DNA from: Selenomonadaceae bacterium
GTDB lineage: Bacteria; Bacillota; Negativicutes; Selenomonadales; Selenomonadaceae
Assembly: GCA_017406175.1 (NCBI GenBank)
Contig: JAFQZB010000229.1
Coordinates: 1-43,641, forward strand
Length of the DNA: 43,641 nucleotides
Reading direction: 5' to 3'
In this document: one piece after another, positions 14,709 to 22,449 of the stretch
Layout of the letters: every line of letters starts with the position of its first letter
Position numbering within the stretch: the stretch's first letter is position 1
Translations under genes and position numbers: made by a program
The notes under the pieces: model-generated
Databases searched by the model: none
Told to the model about the DNA's origin: nothing
The model's input: the letters and a program-made list of their open reading frames with translations, nothing else

Positions 14709-16193
14709 ATGGGAAAAAGTTTCTCCATACCGATTTCACGGCGAGACCTATTCAAGTTGGCGGGCGTGACGGCGGCGGGCGTAGTCCTTAGCGGCGGCTC
14801 AAGTCCCGTCGACGCGGCAGAAAATACTTCGGGCGACACGATTAAATACGCTGATAAAAAAATTCCAGTGCTCGGCTCGGTGGACGTTTGCATTTGCGGC
14901 GGAGGACCGGCTGGCACGGCGGCGGCGGTCAATGCGGCTCGCAACGGTGTCAGCGTCGGTCTGATTGAACGCGGCATTGCTCTCGGCGGGCTGGGCGTCC
15001 TAGGTTGCGTCTATCCCTTCATGGACACGCACGCCCCCGACTCCGACACTCCTTATCTTGCCGAAGTCAAAGAGCGTCTTCGCGGCTATGGCATTGAACC
15101 TTTCGACGGCGTTACGGGTCAGACGTGGCACAATCCCGAAACCTTAGCTCTGATTCATGATGAGATGTGTGCCGAGGCGGGCGTCAACATTCTCTATCAA
15201 GCTGTCTTGGTCGACGCACTCAAGAGCGGCAATGAAATCACGGCAGTAATCGTCCAGACAATCGCGGGGCTTGCGGCGGTTAAGGCTAGAACTTTCATCG
15301 ACGCGACGGGCGACGCTTACCTTGCCAGAGCGGTGGGTGTCGACTATGAACGCGGCTACGAAAAGACTGGTAACAATCAGCCACTGAGTTTTCGTTTCGA
15401 GATGGGTGGCATCGACACCGAACGCCTTTATCAATACGTGGCGATTGACCTTAAAGAGGACTGGTGCAAGTCGAAGCTCCCCTACTTTGAAATCGCCGAG
15501 GCAATGCACCGTAAGCAACGTTATAAGTTGGAAGAGTTTATGGCTCGCGGCGTCGAGACTGGCGAACTCACTCAAGACGAGGCGGAGTACATGCAAGCCT
15601 ATACAATCATCGGCAAAAACGGCGTGATGAGCATGAACTGTCCAGAAATCCCCGTTAAGTTCAGCGCGACCGACCCCGTCAGCTACAGCAAGGCAGTTAC
15701 CTTCGGACGCAAAATGATGAGAAATATTGCCCGCTACTTGATTAAGCACTTGCCCGGCTTCGAGAAGGCTTTTATCAGCCGGGAAGCAGTCATGCTCGGT
15801 GCCCGCGAGTCGTGGCGCATTAAAGGCAAGTACTACATGGTCGAGGACGACTATCACAATCAAAGCCGTTTCCCCGATGCCGTCTGCCGCACGGCATGGT
15901 TTATCGATGCGCACGGCGAAAAGGTCTCGGAAAAACTTCCAGCGGGCGGTTTCTATGAAATTCCCTATCGCGCACTCGTCACGGATAAAATTTCTAATCT
16001 CATCGTTGCGGGTCGTTGTATCAGCGCAAGCTTTATCCTGCAGGCGTCGATGAGGATTCAGCCCACGTGCATTAGCATTGGAGAGGCGGCGGGCATTGCG
16101 GCGGCTTACGGTCTGCAAAATCGCATTGACGCCAACGAAATTGATTGGGCGAACATTCCAGCTTACAAGCGCAGTTACGTCAGCCAAGGCTAA
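14709..16193 (+). CDS. Tat-exported FAD-dependent oxidoreductase
   Basis: 494-residue flavoprotein of the FAD_oxidored group (PF12831-like). The N-terminus carries a twin-arginine signal: ISRRDLFKLAGVTAAGVVL, then small residues and a probable cleavage site near VDAAE. The mature part opens with VDVCICGGGPAGTAAAVNAA (dinucleotide-binding GxGPAG), then GLIERGIALGGLG. It closes with the second FAD contact LIVAGRCISASFILQASMR and GEAAGIAAAYG. The protein would act outside the membrane with cofactor loaded before export. The substrate is unknown. RBS GAGGTGATGATTT. It is a monocistronic unit with its own promoter and terminator. No heme or FMN partner is encoded beside it. Confidence 0.9.
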   Translation: MGKSFSIPISRRDLFKLAGVTAAGVVLSGGSSPVDAAENTSGDTIKYADKKIPVLGSVDVCICGGGPAGTAAAVNAARNGVSVGLIERGIALGGLGVLGCVYPFMDTHAPDSDTPYLAEVKERLRGYGIEPFDGVTGQTWHNPETLALIHDEMCAEAGVNILYQAVLVDALKSGNEITAVIVQTIAGLAAVKARTFIDATGDAYLARAVGVDYERGYEKTGNNQPLSFRFEMGGIDTERLYQYVAIDLKEDWCKSKLPYFEIAEAMHRKQRYKLEEFMARGVETGELTQDEAEYMQAYTIIGKNGVMSMNCPEIPVKFSATDPVSYSKAVTFGRKMMRNIARYLIKHLPGFEKAFISREAVMLGARESWRIKGKYYMVEDDYHNQSRFPDAVCRTAWFIDAHGEKVSEKLPAGGFYEIPYRALVTDKISNLIVAGRCISASFILQASMRIQPTCISIGEAAGIAAAYGLQNRIDANEIDWANIPAYKRSYVSQG

Positions 16194-16206
16194 GCGGAAA
16201 AAATTT

Positions 16207-16240
16207 TTAATCTCGTCGCGGGCAACGGCGGGATTTTTTT
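16207..16240 (+). terminator. Terminator of the flavoprotein gene
   Basis: An 8-bp stem with some G-T pairs (ATCTCGTC against GGCGGGAT) followed by eight T, 14 bp after the flavoprotein stop. Confidence 0.7.
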
Positions 16241-16248
16241 TGTGCGTG

Positions 16249-16257
16249 TGGAATAAT
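16249..16257 (+). promoter_or_regulatory. Candidate extended -10 for miaB
   Basis: TGGAATAAT followed by GCGCGGC, matching the TGn-(T)ATAAT plus GC-rich pattern of other promoters here. The ATG at 16265 would fall at or near the transcription start. Confidence 0.4.
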
Positions 16258-16264
16258 GCGCGGC

Positions 16265-17566
16265 ATGGATAAGAAACTTAAAATCATAACGTACGGTTGC
16301 CAAATGAACGTCGCCGACTCCGAGCGCATGGCGGGACTGCTTAAGGCAATCGGATACAGCTTGACGGACGACCTTGACGCGGCGGACTTGCTTTTGATTA
16401 ATACCTGTTGCGTGCGTGCCACGGCGGAGGATAAAGTCTTCGGGCAAATCGGCAGGTTCAAGACTCTCAAGCGGCAAAAGCCCGCGCTTATCCTCGGCGT
16501 GACTGGTTGCATGGCGCAGAAGGAAGGAGCCGACTTAATTAAGCGTGCGCCGCATGTCGATTTCGTCTTGGGCACGGGGCAAAGCTCGGAGGTCGCCCGC
16601 GTCGTCCAAAGCATCGAACTCGAACGCAAACACGTCGTCGATACCTCAAACGTCAGCGGAGATATTCCCACGGAAGTTTATCCGTTAAGAGGCGGGCAAG
16701 TCTCAACGTTCGTTCCGATTATGTACGGCTGCGACAACTTCTGCACCTATTGTATCGTCCCCTACGTCAGAGGTCATGAGCGTTCCCGCAAGCCTGAAGA
16801 GATTATCGCGGAGGTTAGGCAAGCAGTCGCCGAAGGTTTCAAGGAGATAACGCTCCTTGGGCAGAACGTGAACTCCTACGCGGGCGGCATGACCTTCGCC
16901 GAGCTGTTGGCGGCTGTCGATAAGGTCGCGGGCGTTGAACGGTTGCGTTTCATGACCAGTCACCCGAAAGATTTATCCGATGAACTCATAGCGGCTATCG
17001 CGGGCGGCGAACACATTTGCGAACATATTCATCTGCCCGTTCAATACGGTTCGGACAAAATCTTGCGGCGCATGAATCGCGTTTACAGCGTCGAAGGTTA
17101 TCTTAGGCTCGTGGAAAAGATTCGTGCCGCCCTGCCGAACGTGAGCTTGACGACTGATTTAATTGTTGGCTTCCCTGGCGAGACGGAAGAGGACTTCAAA
17201 GAGACGCTCAACTTTATCCAAGCTGTTGAGTTCGATGCGGCGTTCACGTTCATTTATTCCAGACGCAGTGGGACGCCCGCCGCCACGTTCGACAAGCAGA
17301 TTGACGACGAGACTAAGCACCGCCGCCTTAACGAGCTGATGAAGGTTCAGAACGCAATCAGCTTAGATAAAAATCGTGCGATGATTGATTCGGTCGTTGA
17401 AGTCCTAGTCGAGGGCGCGAGCAAGACTGATGATAAGATTTACACGGGGCGGACGCGTTCAAACAAATTGATTCTCTTTGAACACTGTAGCGAGCGGGCA
17501 GGAGACCTAGTCAACGTGCGAATCACTCAGGCGCAGACGTGGCTACTTAAAGGCGACGTGATTTAA
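16265..17566 (+). CDS. miaB: tRNA-2-methylthio-N6-dimethylallyladenosine synthase
   Basis: Radical SAM methylthiotransferase that adds the 2-methylthio group to i6A37 in tRNAs reading UNN codons. Domains in order: N-terminal UPF0004 domain with three cluster cysteines (ITYGCQMN, NTCCVR, GVTGCMAQ); radical SAM domain with CDNFCTYC and VPYVRGHERSR; and a C-terminal TRAM domain. Length 433 matches the family. ATG 16265 gives MDKKLKIITYGCQMN; ATG 16256 would overlap the candidate -10. No Shine-Dalgarno is visible before either start, so the mRNA may be leaderless or nearly so. It lies between a terminator and ispH, from which it is separated by 121 bp. Confidence 0.95.
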   Translation: MDKKLKIITYGCQMNVADSERMAGLLKAIGYSLTDDLDAADLLLINTCCVRATAEDKVFGQIGRFKTLKRQKPALILGVTGCMAQKEGADLIKRAPHVDFVLGTGQSSEVARVVQSIELERKHVVDTSNVSGDIPTEVYPLRGGQVSTFVPIMYGCDNFCTYCIVPYVRGHERSRKPEEIIAEVRQAVAEGFKEITLLGQNVNSYAGGMTFAELLAAVDKVAGVERLRFMTSHPKDLSDELIAAIAGGEHICEHIHLPVQYGSDKILRRMNRVYSVEGYLRLVEKIRAALPNVSLTTDLIVGFPGETEEDFKETLNFIQAVEFDAAFTFIYSRRSGTPAATFDKQIDDETKHRRLNELMKVQNAISLDKNRAMIDSVVEVLVEGASKTDDKIYTGRTRSNKLILFEHCSERAGDLVNVRITQAQTWLLKGDVI

Positions 17567-17593
17567 AACTTTGAAAAAAATTTCTCAAAGGTA

Positions 17594-17622
17594 TTGCCAA
17601 TATTTGCAGATAATGATAGATT
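17594..17622 (+). promoter_or_regulatory. Candidate ispH-rpsA promoter
   Basis: TTGCCA (17594-17599), 17-bp spacer, TAGATT (17617-17622), in an AT-rich gap after a weak CTTTGA/TCAAAG inverted repeat downstream of miaB. Confidence 0.4.
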
Positions 17623-17687
17623 AATTAATGATTATCGGCAGGTTGAGGATTTTCATTTGCCGGGGTCAATCAGACAGGTGGTAGAGA

Positions 17688-18509
17688 ATGGAAGTAATCT
17701 TGTCGGAGTATTTGGGATTTTGTTACGGCGTCAAGCGGGCGATAAAAATTGCCAGGGAACACGCGGATGGAAAGAGTTGCACGTTGGGACCGATAATCCA
17801 TAATCCGCAGATGGTAGAGCGACTGAAAGCCGAAGGCGTTGGCTCGGTCGAAGATTTGACGGCGATGAAGGAGGGCACGATAATAATTCGCTCACACGGC
17901 GTAGGACCACAAGTTTACAAGGACGCTGAGGCAAAGGGATTGACAATCGTCGACGCGACTTGTCCACACGTAAAGAAGGCGCAACTATCCGCCAAGGAAC
18001 TCTTGGAAGACGGTCGACAAGTCATAATCATCGGCGAGAGGAATCATCCCGAAGTTAAAAGTATCTTCGAGTGGTCGGACAAGCGAGCAGTTATTCTGGA
18101 GACGGAAGAGGACGCTAAAAACTTCGCGCCCTGCCCAAAGCTCGGAATAGTTTCTCAAACAACCGTGAGCGGCGAGAACTTTGTAAAAATGGTAGCGCAC
18201 CTGCTTAGTAAGTCACAAGACATAAGAATTCTACGAACTATCTGCACAGCAACGGATCAAAGACAATCGGCGGCACTGGAGCTGGCAAGCAAGGTTGATG
18301 TCATGCTGGTAATCGGCGGACGCAACAGCGCAAATACCACGCGGCTTGCTCAGCTCTGCGAAGAGAAATGCCGGACTTACCACATAGAAACAGCGCAGGA
18401 GTTATCGCCTGACTGGTTAGACAAAGCCAACACAGTTGGTATAACAGCCGGAGCCTCAACGCCGGACTGGATTATCGGGGAGGTTTATAAAAAGTGTCAG
18501 AGGATTTGA
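17688..18509 (+). CDS. ispH: 4-Hydroxy-3-methylbut-2-enyl diphosphate reductase
   Basis: Last enzyme of the MEP isoprenoid pathway, an iron-sulfur reductase making IPP and DMAPP. The 273 residues have the three cluster cysteines in LGFCYGVKRAI, DATCPHVKKAQ and ICTATDQRQSA, plus RSHGVGP, the catalytic glutamate in RNHPEV, VSQTTVS, and the end block GITAGASTPDWIIGEV. RBS AGGTGGTAGAGA. Its last 16 bp overlap the start of rpsA, which also uses an RBS within ispH, so the two are translationally coupled. ispH beside or fused to rpsA is a known Firmicutes arrangement; here they are separate proteins in different frames. Confidence 0.97.
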   Translation: MEVILSEYLGFCYGVKRAIKIAREHADGKSCTLGPIIHNPQMVERLKAEGVGSVEDLTAMKEGTIIIRSHGVGPQVYKDAEAKGLTIVDATCPHVKKAQLSAKELLEDGRQVIIIGERNHPEVKSIFEWSDKRAVILETEEDAKNFAPCPKLGIVSQTTVSGENFVKMVAHLLSKSQDIRILRTICTATDQRQSAALELASKVDVMLVIGGRNSANTTRLAQLCEEKCRTYHIETAQELSPDWLDKANTVGITAGASTPDWIIGEVYKKCQRI

Positions 18510-19699
18510 AGAACGAAGAGATGGGTAGTTGGCTTGACGAGGCGGAGAGTTTAAAAGACCTTCAGCCGGGCATGGTAGTAGAAGGCACAGTCGTCTTGGT
18601 CAATCGCGACGAGGCTTACGTCGACATCGGTTATAAGCAGGAGATTGCCATTCCGAAACGTGAATTGGCGATACCCGAACCCGACTCGGCGGAAGATGTC
18701 GTTAAGCAGGGCGACGTTATCAAAGTTTATATCCAAAGTCTTGGCGGCGAAAATGGCGGAGTCTTGTCGAAGGTCAAAGCCGATGCCGAAGTCGTTTGGG
18801 ACGAGTTGCGGGCGATTAAGGCTCACAACGACGACCCCGAAGCTACGGACTTGCAAACGGTCGACGCACGCATTAATAGCGTTGTCAAAGGTGGCTTGTC
18901 GGCTACGGTAAACGGATTGCGCGGTTTTATTCCGGCGTCGCAAATGGAATTGCACTTCGTCAAAGATTTGGGCGTTTATGTCGGGCAGACGGTTAAGGCG
19001 TTGCCGATTGAAATTGAATCGTATAAGCGTCGCCTCGTCCTCAGCCGTCGTCAGCACCTTGAACGCGAACGCGACATTAAGCAAAAAGAAATTTTCAGCA
19101 CACTGCACGAAGGAGATATTCTTAAAGGCACGGTCAAGCGTATTGTCGACTACGGAGCATTTATTGACGTGGGCGGCGTCGACGGGCTGGCGCATATCTC
19201 GGATTTGTCGTGGGAACGCGTCGCGCACCCTTCAGACGTGCTCAAAGTCGGCGAAGAGACCGATGTTTACGTTAAAAACGTCGACCCCGAAGCCCGCAGG
19301 ATTTCTCTTTCCATTAAGCAGACTCAACGCGACCCCTGGCTTGATAGAGCAGAAAATTATCGCGAAGGCGAATTTATCGAAGGCAAAATCGTTAAGCTTG
19401 CGAAATTCGGCGCGTTCATGGAGATTGAGCCGGGATTTGATGGTTTGATTCCTATGGGCGAGCTTAGCGACCACCGCATTGACAACGCGGAAGATGCGGT
19501 TGCCGTCGGCGACATCGTTAAGGTTAAAATCTTGCGCATCGACCTCAAACGCAAACGCATTTCCCTTTCCATTAACCGCGCCCGCCGCGAAGGTGCCCGC
19601 GCAACTTTTAGGCGTTATCAGCCCGCCCCAGTCGAACCAGAAGAAGCACCTAAGACTGAAGAGACGCCTAAAACGGAAGAATCGACCGAAGAACAATAA
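18494..19699 (+). CDS. rpsA: 30S ribosomal protein S1
   Basis: RNA-binding protein with four S1 domains, assisting mRNA binding and translation. The repeats begin near residues 19 (GMVVEGTVV), 105 (VDARINSVVKGGLSATV), 193 (GDILKGTVKRIVDYGAFIDV, DGLAHISDLSW) and 278 (EGKIVKLAKFGAFMEI, DGLIPMGELS). The last two have the canonical acidic/aromatic RNA-contact pattern. The C-terminal tail is acidic with repeated PKTEE units. At 401 residues it is the usual short Firmicutes form rather than the six-domain proteobacterial S1. Start GTG 18494 follows GGGGAGG inside ispH. A strong bidirectional terminator follows. Confidence 0.96.
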   Translation: MSEDLKNEEMGSWLDEAESLKDLQPGMVVEGTVVLVNRDEAYVDIGYKQEIAIPKRELAIPEPDSAEDVVKQGDVIKVYIQSLGGENGGVLSKVKADAEVVWDELRAIKAHNDDPEATDLQTVDARINSVVKGGLSATVNGLRGFIPASQMELHFVKDLGVYVGQTVKALPIEIESYKRRLVLSRRQHLERERDIKQKEIFSTLHEGDILKGTVKRIVDYGAFIDVGGVDGLAHISDLSWERVAHPSDVLKVGEETDVYVKNVDPEARRISLSIKQTQRDPWLDRAENYREGEFIEGKIVKLAKFGAFMEIEPGFDGLIPMGELSDHRIDNAEDAVAVGDIVKVKILRIDLKRKRISLSINRARREGARATFRRYQPAPVEPEEAPKTEETPKTEESTEEQ

Positions 19700-19716
19700 A
19701 AAAAAATTGATTTACA

Positions 19717-19760
19717 TAAAAAAAGAGCGAGTAACGTGAAATTACCCGCTCTTTTTATTT
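19717..19760. terminator. Bidirectional terminator between rpsA and the DNA glycosylase gene
   Basis: AAAAAGAGCG-A-GTAA against TTAC-C-CGCTCTTTTT, with A-runs and T-runs on both sides. It serves convergent rpsA (+) and the glycosylase gene (-). Confidence 0.93.
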
Positions 19761-20560
19761 TATTTATTCGTCCGCTTGTGATAAAAGACGTATTGTTGCA
19801 GTATGCCCGCGTTTTTGCCGAAATTTAGGAAAATATTTTCGCCGCCAAAGTCCTCATCAATCGCACGCTTAATCCAAACGTCCACCGGCGCACGATTTAC
19901 CCGATGATAGGCAAATAACGCCACGCAATTAGCAATTTTATCGCCAACGCCGTTAATCAGCTTCAATTCCTCGATAAGCTCGCTGTCAGTAAAATTTTCT
20001 AGCTCTTTTAGGTCAGTCATGCCGATTTTTACCTTTTCTAACGCGTCGCGAATGTAATTCTTCCGATAAGCAAGCCCCAACCCCGTCAAATCGTCCGTAA
20101 AGTCTTCGACATGCGGAAAAAGATAAATTTCGCCGACACGCCGCCCAAATCGCTCGCAAATTCGCTCAACTGAAGTCCTAATCGACGGAATACTTTTCCT
20201 TTGGCTGATTATGAAGCTAATTAACGTCTCAAACGGGTCTTGACGCAAAATCCGAATCCCTTTTCCAAATTCCGCCGCGTCAATTAATTTTTGCTCGTAA
20301 GGCTTGCCAATCGCAAAATTTTTTATGTCGCGGCGAATTTCCGCGTAGTTCGTCGCCAAATCAAAGTAATTTTTCCATACATTTTCCCATTCTTGCGCCG
20401 TGCAATCGACATTAAAAACGCCTTCGCCGCCGCTGATGTGCAAAATATTTTCGCCGACGATAAAACGGTAAATCCCAGTCGAAATCTCTTTTGGACGAAA
20501 ACATTGCCCGCTGTCGACGATTTTTTTTATGTCAAAGTCATCTTTAATCCTAATTTTCAT
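19760..20560 (-). CDS. ogg: OGG1-type 8-oxoguanine DNA glycosylase / AP lyase
   Basis: Excises 8-oxoguanine from DNA. The 266-residue protein has an OGG N-terminal domain (SGQCFRPKE near residue 18, a family mark) and an HhH-GPD domain. The hairpin LINGVGDKIANCVALFAY contains the catalytic lysine, and the catalytic aspartate is in NRAPVDVWIKRA. SQRKSIPSI marks the helix that contacts DNA. No iron-sulfur cysteines are present, as expected. Start 20560 is set by TAGGAGGTTATGTA, which lies inside the last codons of aroB; the stop of aroB overlaps this start by 11 bp, so the genes are coupled. The longer frame from 20635 is only aroB sequence in another frame. Confidence 0.93.
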   Translation of the reverse strand: MKIRIKDDFDIKKIVDSGQCFRPKEISTGIYRFIVGENILHISGGEGVFNVDCTAQEWENVWKNYFDLATNYAEIRRDIKNFAIGKPYEQKLIDAAEFGKGIRILRQDPFETLISFIISQRKSIPSIRTSVERICERFGRRVGEIYLFPHVEDFTDDLTGLGLAYRKNYIRDALEKVKIGMTDLKELENFTDSELIEELKLINGVGDKIANCVALFAYHRVNRAPVDVWIKRAIDEDFGGENIFLNFGKNAGILQQYVFYHKRTNK

Positions 20561-21599
20561 TACATAACCTCCTAAAAACTTTTTTAACAATATTCTCTGG
20601 CACGTCGCTTGAAACTTCCACCGAACCAAAATCACGCATTAAAACCCAATTTACCACGCCGCCGACGGTTTTTTTATCGCGAAAAGTCACGGAATAAAGT
20701 TTATCGGCGTCAAGTCCCGCGCAATTCGTCATCATATCGAATTTTTTTAGCAAAGATTCAATCCGATTGACATTTTCCGCAGAAGTTTTGCCTAATTCGC
20801 AACTTATTAACGCCGCCGCCATAATTCCAATCGCAACTGCCTCGCCATGTCGAAATTTTTTATATCCGGTCTGTTCTTCGATTGCGTGCGCTAAAGTGTG
20901 TCCAAAATTTAAAATTCGACGCAATCCGGATTCTTTTTCGTCAGCACTAACGACTTTTGCTTTAATTTCGCATGAATGCTTGACGATTTGCGCCAAAATA
21001 TTTAAATCGCGTTGCAAAATCTTATCAGCGTTGTCCTCAAGATAACTGAAAAATTTTTCGTCGCTAATCACGCCATATTTTACAATTTCGCCGAGTCCAG
21101 ATTTAATTTCGCGTTCAGGAAGCGTTTTAAGGAAATTTAAATCGATAAAAACGGCTTTTGGTTGATGAAATGCGCCGATTAAATTTTTTCCGAGCATATG
21201 ATTGACAGCAGTCTTGCCGCCGACGCTTGAATCGACTTGCGCAAGGAGAGTTGTAGGGATTTGAATCAAATTTATGCCGCGCATGAAGGTCGCCGCCACA
21301 AATCCTGCCAAATCGCCGACGACGCCGCCGCCTAATGCAATAATTACTGATTTTCTATCGAGACCAGCCTCAATCGCCCGCGTATAAAGTTTTTCTGCCT
21401 CGAAAAGACTTTTTGAGGTCTCGCCATCTGGAATAAAAGCAATTTCGCAAGGAAAATTAACTTCGCACAAGTTAAAAACATTTTTCTGGGTGACGAGCAG
21501 AGATTTTCCAGTTAAAAACTTCTTTACGCCGTCCAGAATGCCTTTTCCGATAAAAATTTCATAACTCGCCGCGCCCAAGTCAACAAAAACCTTTTCCAT
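20550..21599 (-). CDS. aroB: 3-Dehydroquinate synthase
   Basis: Second step of the shikimate pathway: DAHP to 3-dehydroquinate, NAD+ and divalent metal dependent. Of 349 residues, those seen include PDGETSKSL, IIALGGGVVGDLAGFVAATFMRG, PTTLLAQVDSSVGGKTAVNH, KNLIGAFHQP, EIVKYGVI and the metal-binding histidines in LNFGHTLAHAIE and FRHGEAVAIG. The start at 21599 follows GTGAGGAAGGATTTTGTT. An in-frame extension to 22064 is fortuitous because it runs through the noncoding repeat and antisense to aroK. aroB is separated from aroK by a terminator and the repeat, so it may have its own promoter. Confidence 0.97.
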   Translation of the reverse strand: MEKVFVDLGAASYEIFIGKGILDGVKKFLTGKSLLVTQKNVFNLCEVNFPCEIAFIPDGETSKSLFEAEKLYTRAIEAGLDRKSVIIALGGGVVGDLAGFVAATFMRGINLIQIPTTLLAQVDSSVGGKTAVNHMLGKNLIGAFHQPKAVFIDLNFLKTLPEREIKSGLGEIVKYGVISDEKFFSYLEDNADKILQRDLNILAQIVKHSCEIKAKVVSADEKESGLRRILNFGHTLAHAIEEQTGYKKFRHGEAVAIGIMAAALISCELGKTSAENVNRIESLLKKFDMMTNCAGLDADKLYSVTFRDKKTVGGVVNWVLMRDFGSVEVSSDVPENIVKKVFRRLCNEN

Positions 21600-21690
21600 A
21601 ACAAAATCCTTCCTCACAAAGCCAAAATTGATTAAAAATCTGCTTTCGCGGCAAGTATAACAAAATATATGCCGAAAAAAAAGTGCTGAA

Positions 21691-21896
21691 TGATTTTGGA
21701 GCTTCAGAAATGATTTTCGGAGCTTGAAACGGGTTTTGAAGGCGATTTGGAGGTTCAAATTACGTTTTCCGGAATAACGGAATTTGTATCGCGCCGTTAT
21801 GCGGGTTTTTCGGCACATACAAAAATTAGGGGTGATTTTGGAGGTGTGATTTACGTTTTCCGGAATAGCGGAATTTGTAAAATGGGCAAAAAAAAA
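21691..21896. repeat. Dispersed ~205-bp repeat, copy 2
   Basis: Fills most of the 328-bp gap between aroK and aroB and matches 7663-7866 along its whole length in the same orientation. Its two inverted-repeat modules are TTCCG-GAATAA-CGGAA (21767-21782) and TTCCG-GAATAG-CGGAA (21858-21873), each inside TAC...GTA. The arms differ from copy 1 (AAATCC/GGATTT and TCCAATA/TATTGGA) yet still pair, so pairing is preserved through sequence change. It is placed just past a minus-strand terminator, as is copy 1. Confidence 0.9.
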
Positions 21897-21917
21897 GCCC
21901 CCGATTTTTTTGGGGGG
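21888..21917 (-). terminator. Terminator after aroK
   Basis: Minus strand CCCCC (21916-21912), 9-nt loop, GGGGG (21902-21898), C, then nine T. Strong; it also has a T-rich flank on the plus strand. Confidence 0.88.
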
Positions 21918-21927
21918 TGTTTTTTGT

Positions 21928-22449
21928 TTAACTTCTGAACTGGCGCAAGTATTTGCAGATGTCGTCGATGATTTGGAGCGGCGACCATTCCGTCGTATCG
22001 ACTTGATAATCTGCGCGGTCGTAAAATTGTTTGCGTTCGGCGAGGAGGCGTTTAATCGTCTCAAGGCGTTGATTGCCGCCGCCGTCTAGGACTGGACGTT
22101 CACCGCGTCGCGCCGTCCGATTGAAAATTTCTTCAGGCTCGGTCGTCAGGCAAATCAGCACGCCCGAACTTTTCAGCAATCGCAAATTTTCTTCGTCTTT
22201 AATGGTGCCGCCGCCAGTCGCAATGACTAATCCGCGTCGTTCGCTGAGTTCTTTGACGGCGAGGCGTTCGAGTTCGCGGAAGTGTTCTTCGCCGTAGCGT
22301 TCAAAGATTTTCGGAATGGACAGCTTAGTTTCGTCCTCAATTTTTTTGTCAATGTCGACGAACGGACGCCCAAGCCGCGTCGCCAAAAGTTTTCCAAGGC
22401 TCGTTTTGCCGGTGCCCATAAAGCCGGTTAATATAACGTTGTCTCTCAT
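21928..22449 (-). CDS. aroK: Shikimate kinase
   Basis: ATP-dependent phosphorylation of shikimate at the 3-hydroxyl. The 173 residues are of family length, with Walker A GFMGTGKTSLGK (residues 9-20), the shikimate-binding aspartate and arginine in FVDIDKKIE and HFRELERLA, IATGGGTI, and the lid arginine in RTARRGERPVL. The ATG overlaps the aroC stop (ATGA), so the pair is coupled. Followed by a strong terminator. Confidence 0.97.
   Translation of the reverse strand: MRDNVILTGFMGTGKTSLGKLLATRLGRPFVDIDKKIEDETKLSIPKIFERYGEEHFRELERLAVKELSERRGLVIATGGGTIKDEENLRLLKSSGVLICLTTEPEEIFNRTARRGERPVLDGGGNQRLETIKRLLAERKQFYDRADYQVDTTEWSPLQIIDDICKYLRQFRS

Noticed and set aside
15144-16187. 347-codon minus-strand frame opposite the Tat flavoprotein gene
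   Set aside because: Antisense shadow of a well-recognised gene; no RBS, no recognisable family, and created by GC-biased third positions of the real gene.
17567-17687. Small gene between miaB and ispH
   Set aside because: AT-rich, with a possible promoter but no frame with an RBS that does not simply run into ispH.
18551-19228. 225-codon minus-strand frame opposite rpsA
   Set aside because: Mirror of the S1 repeats; no start signals.
21600-22064. N-terminal extension of aroB by 155 codons
   Set aside because: It runs through a terminator and a noncoding repeat and antisense to aroK; AroB family starts and the RBS support 21599.
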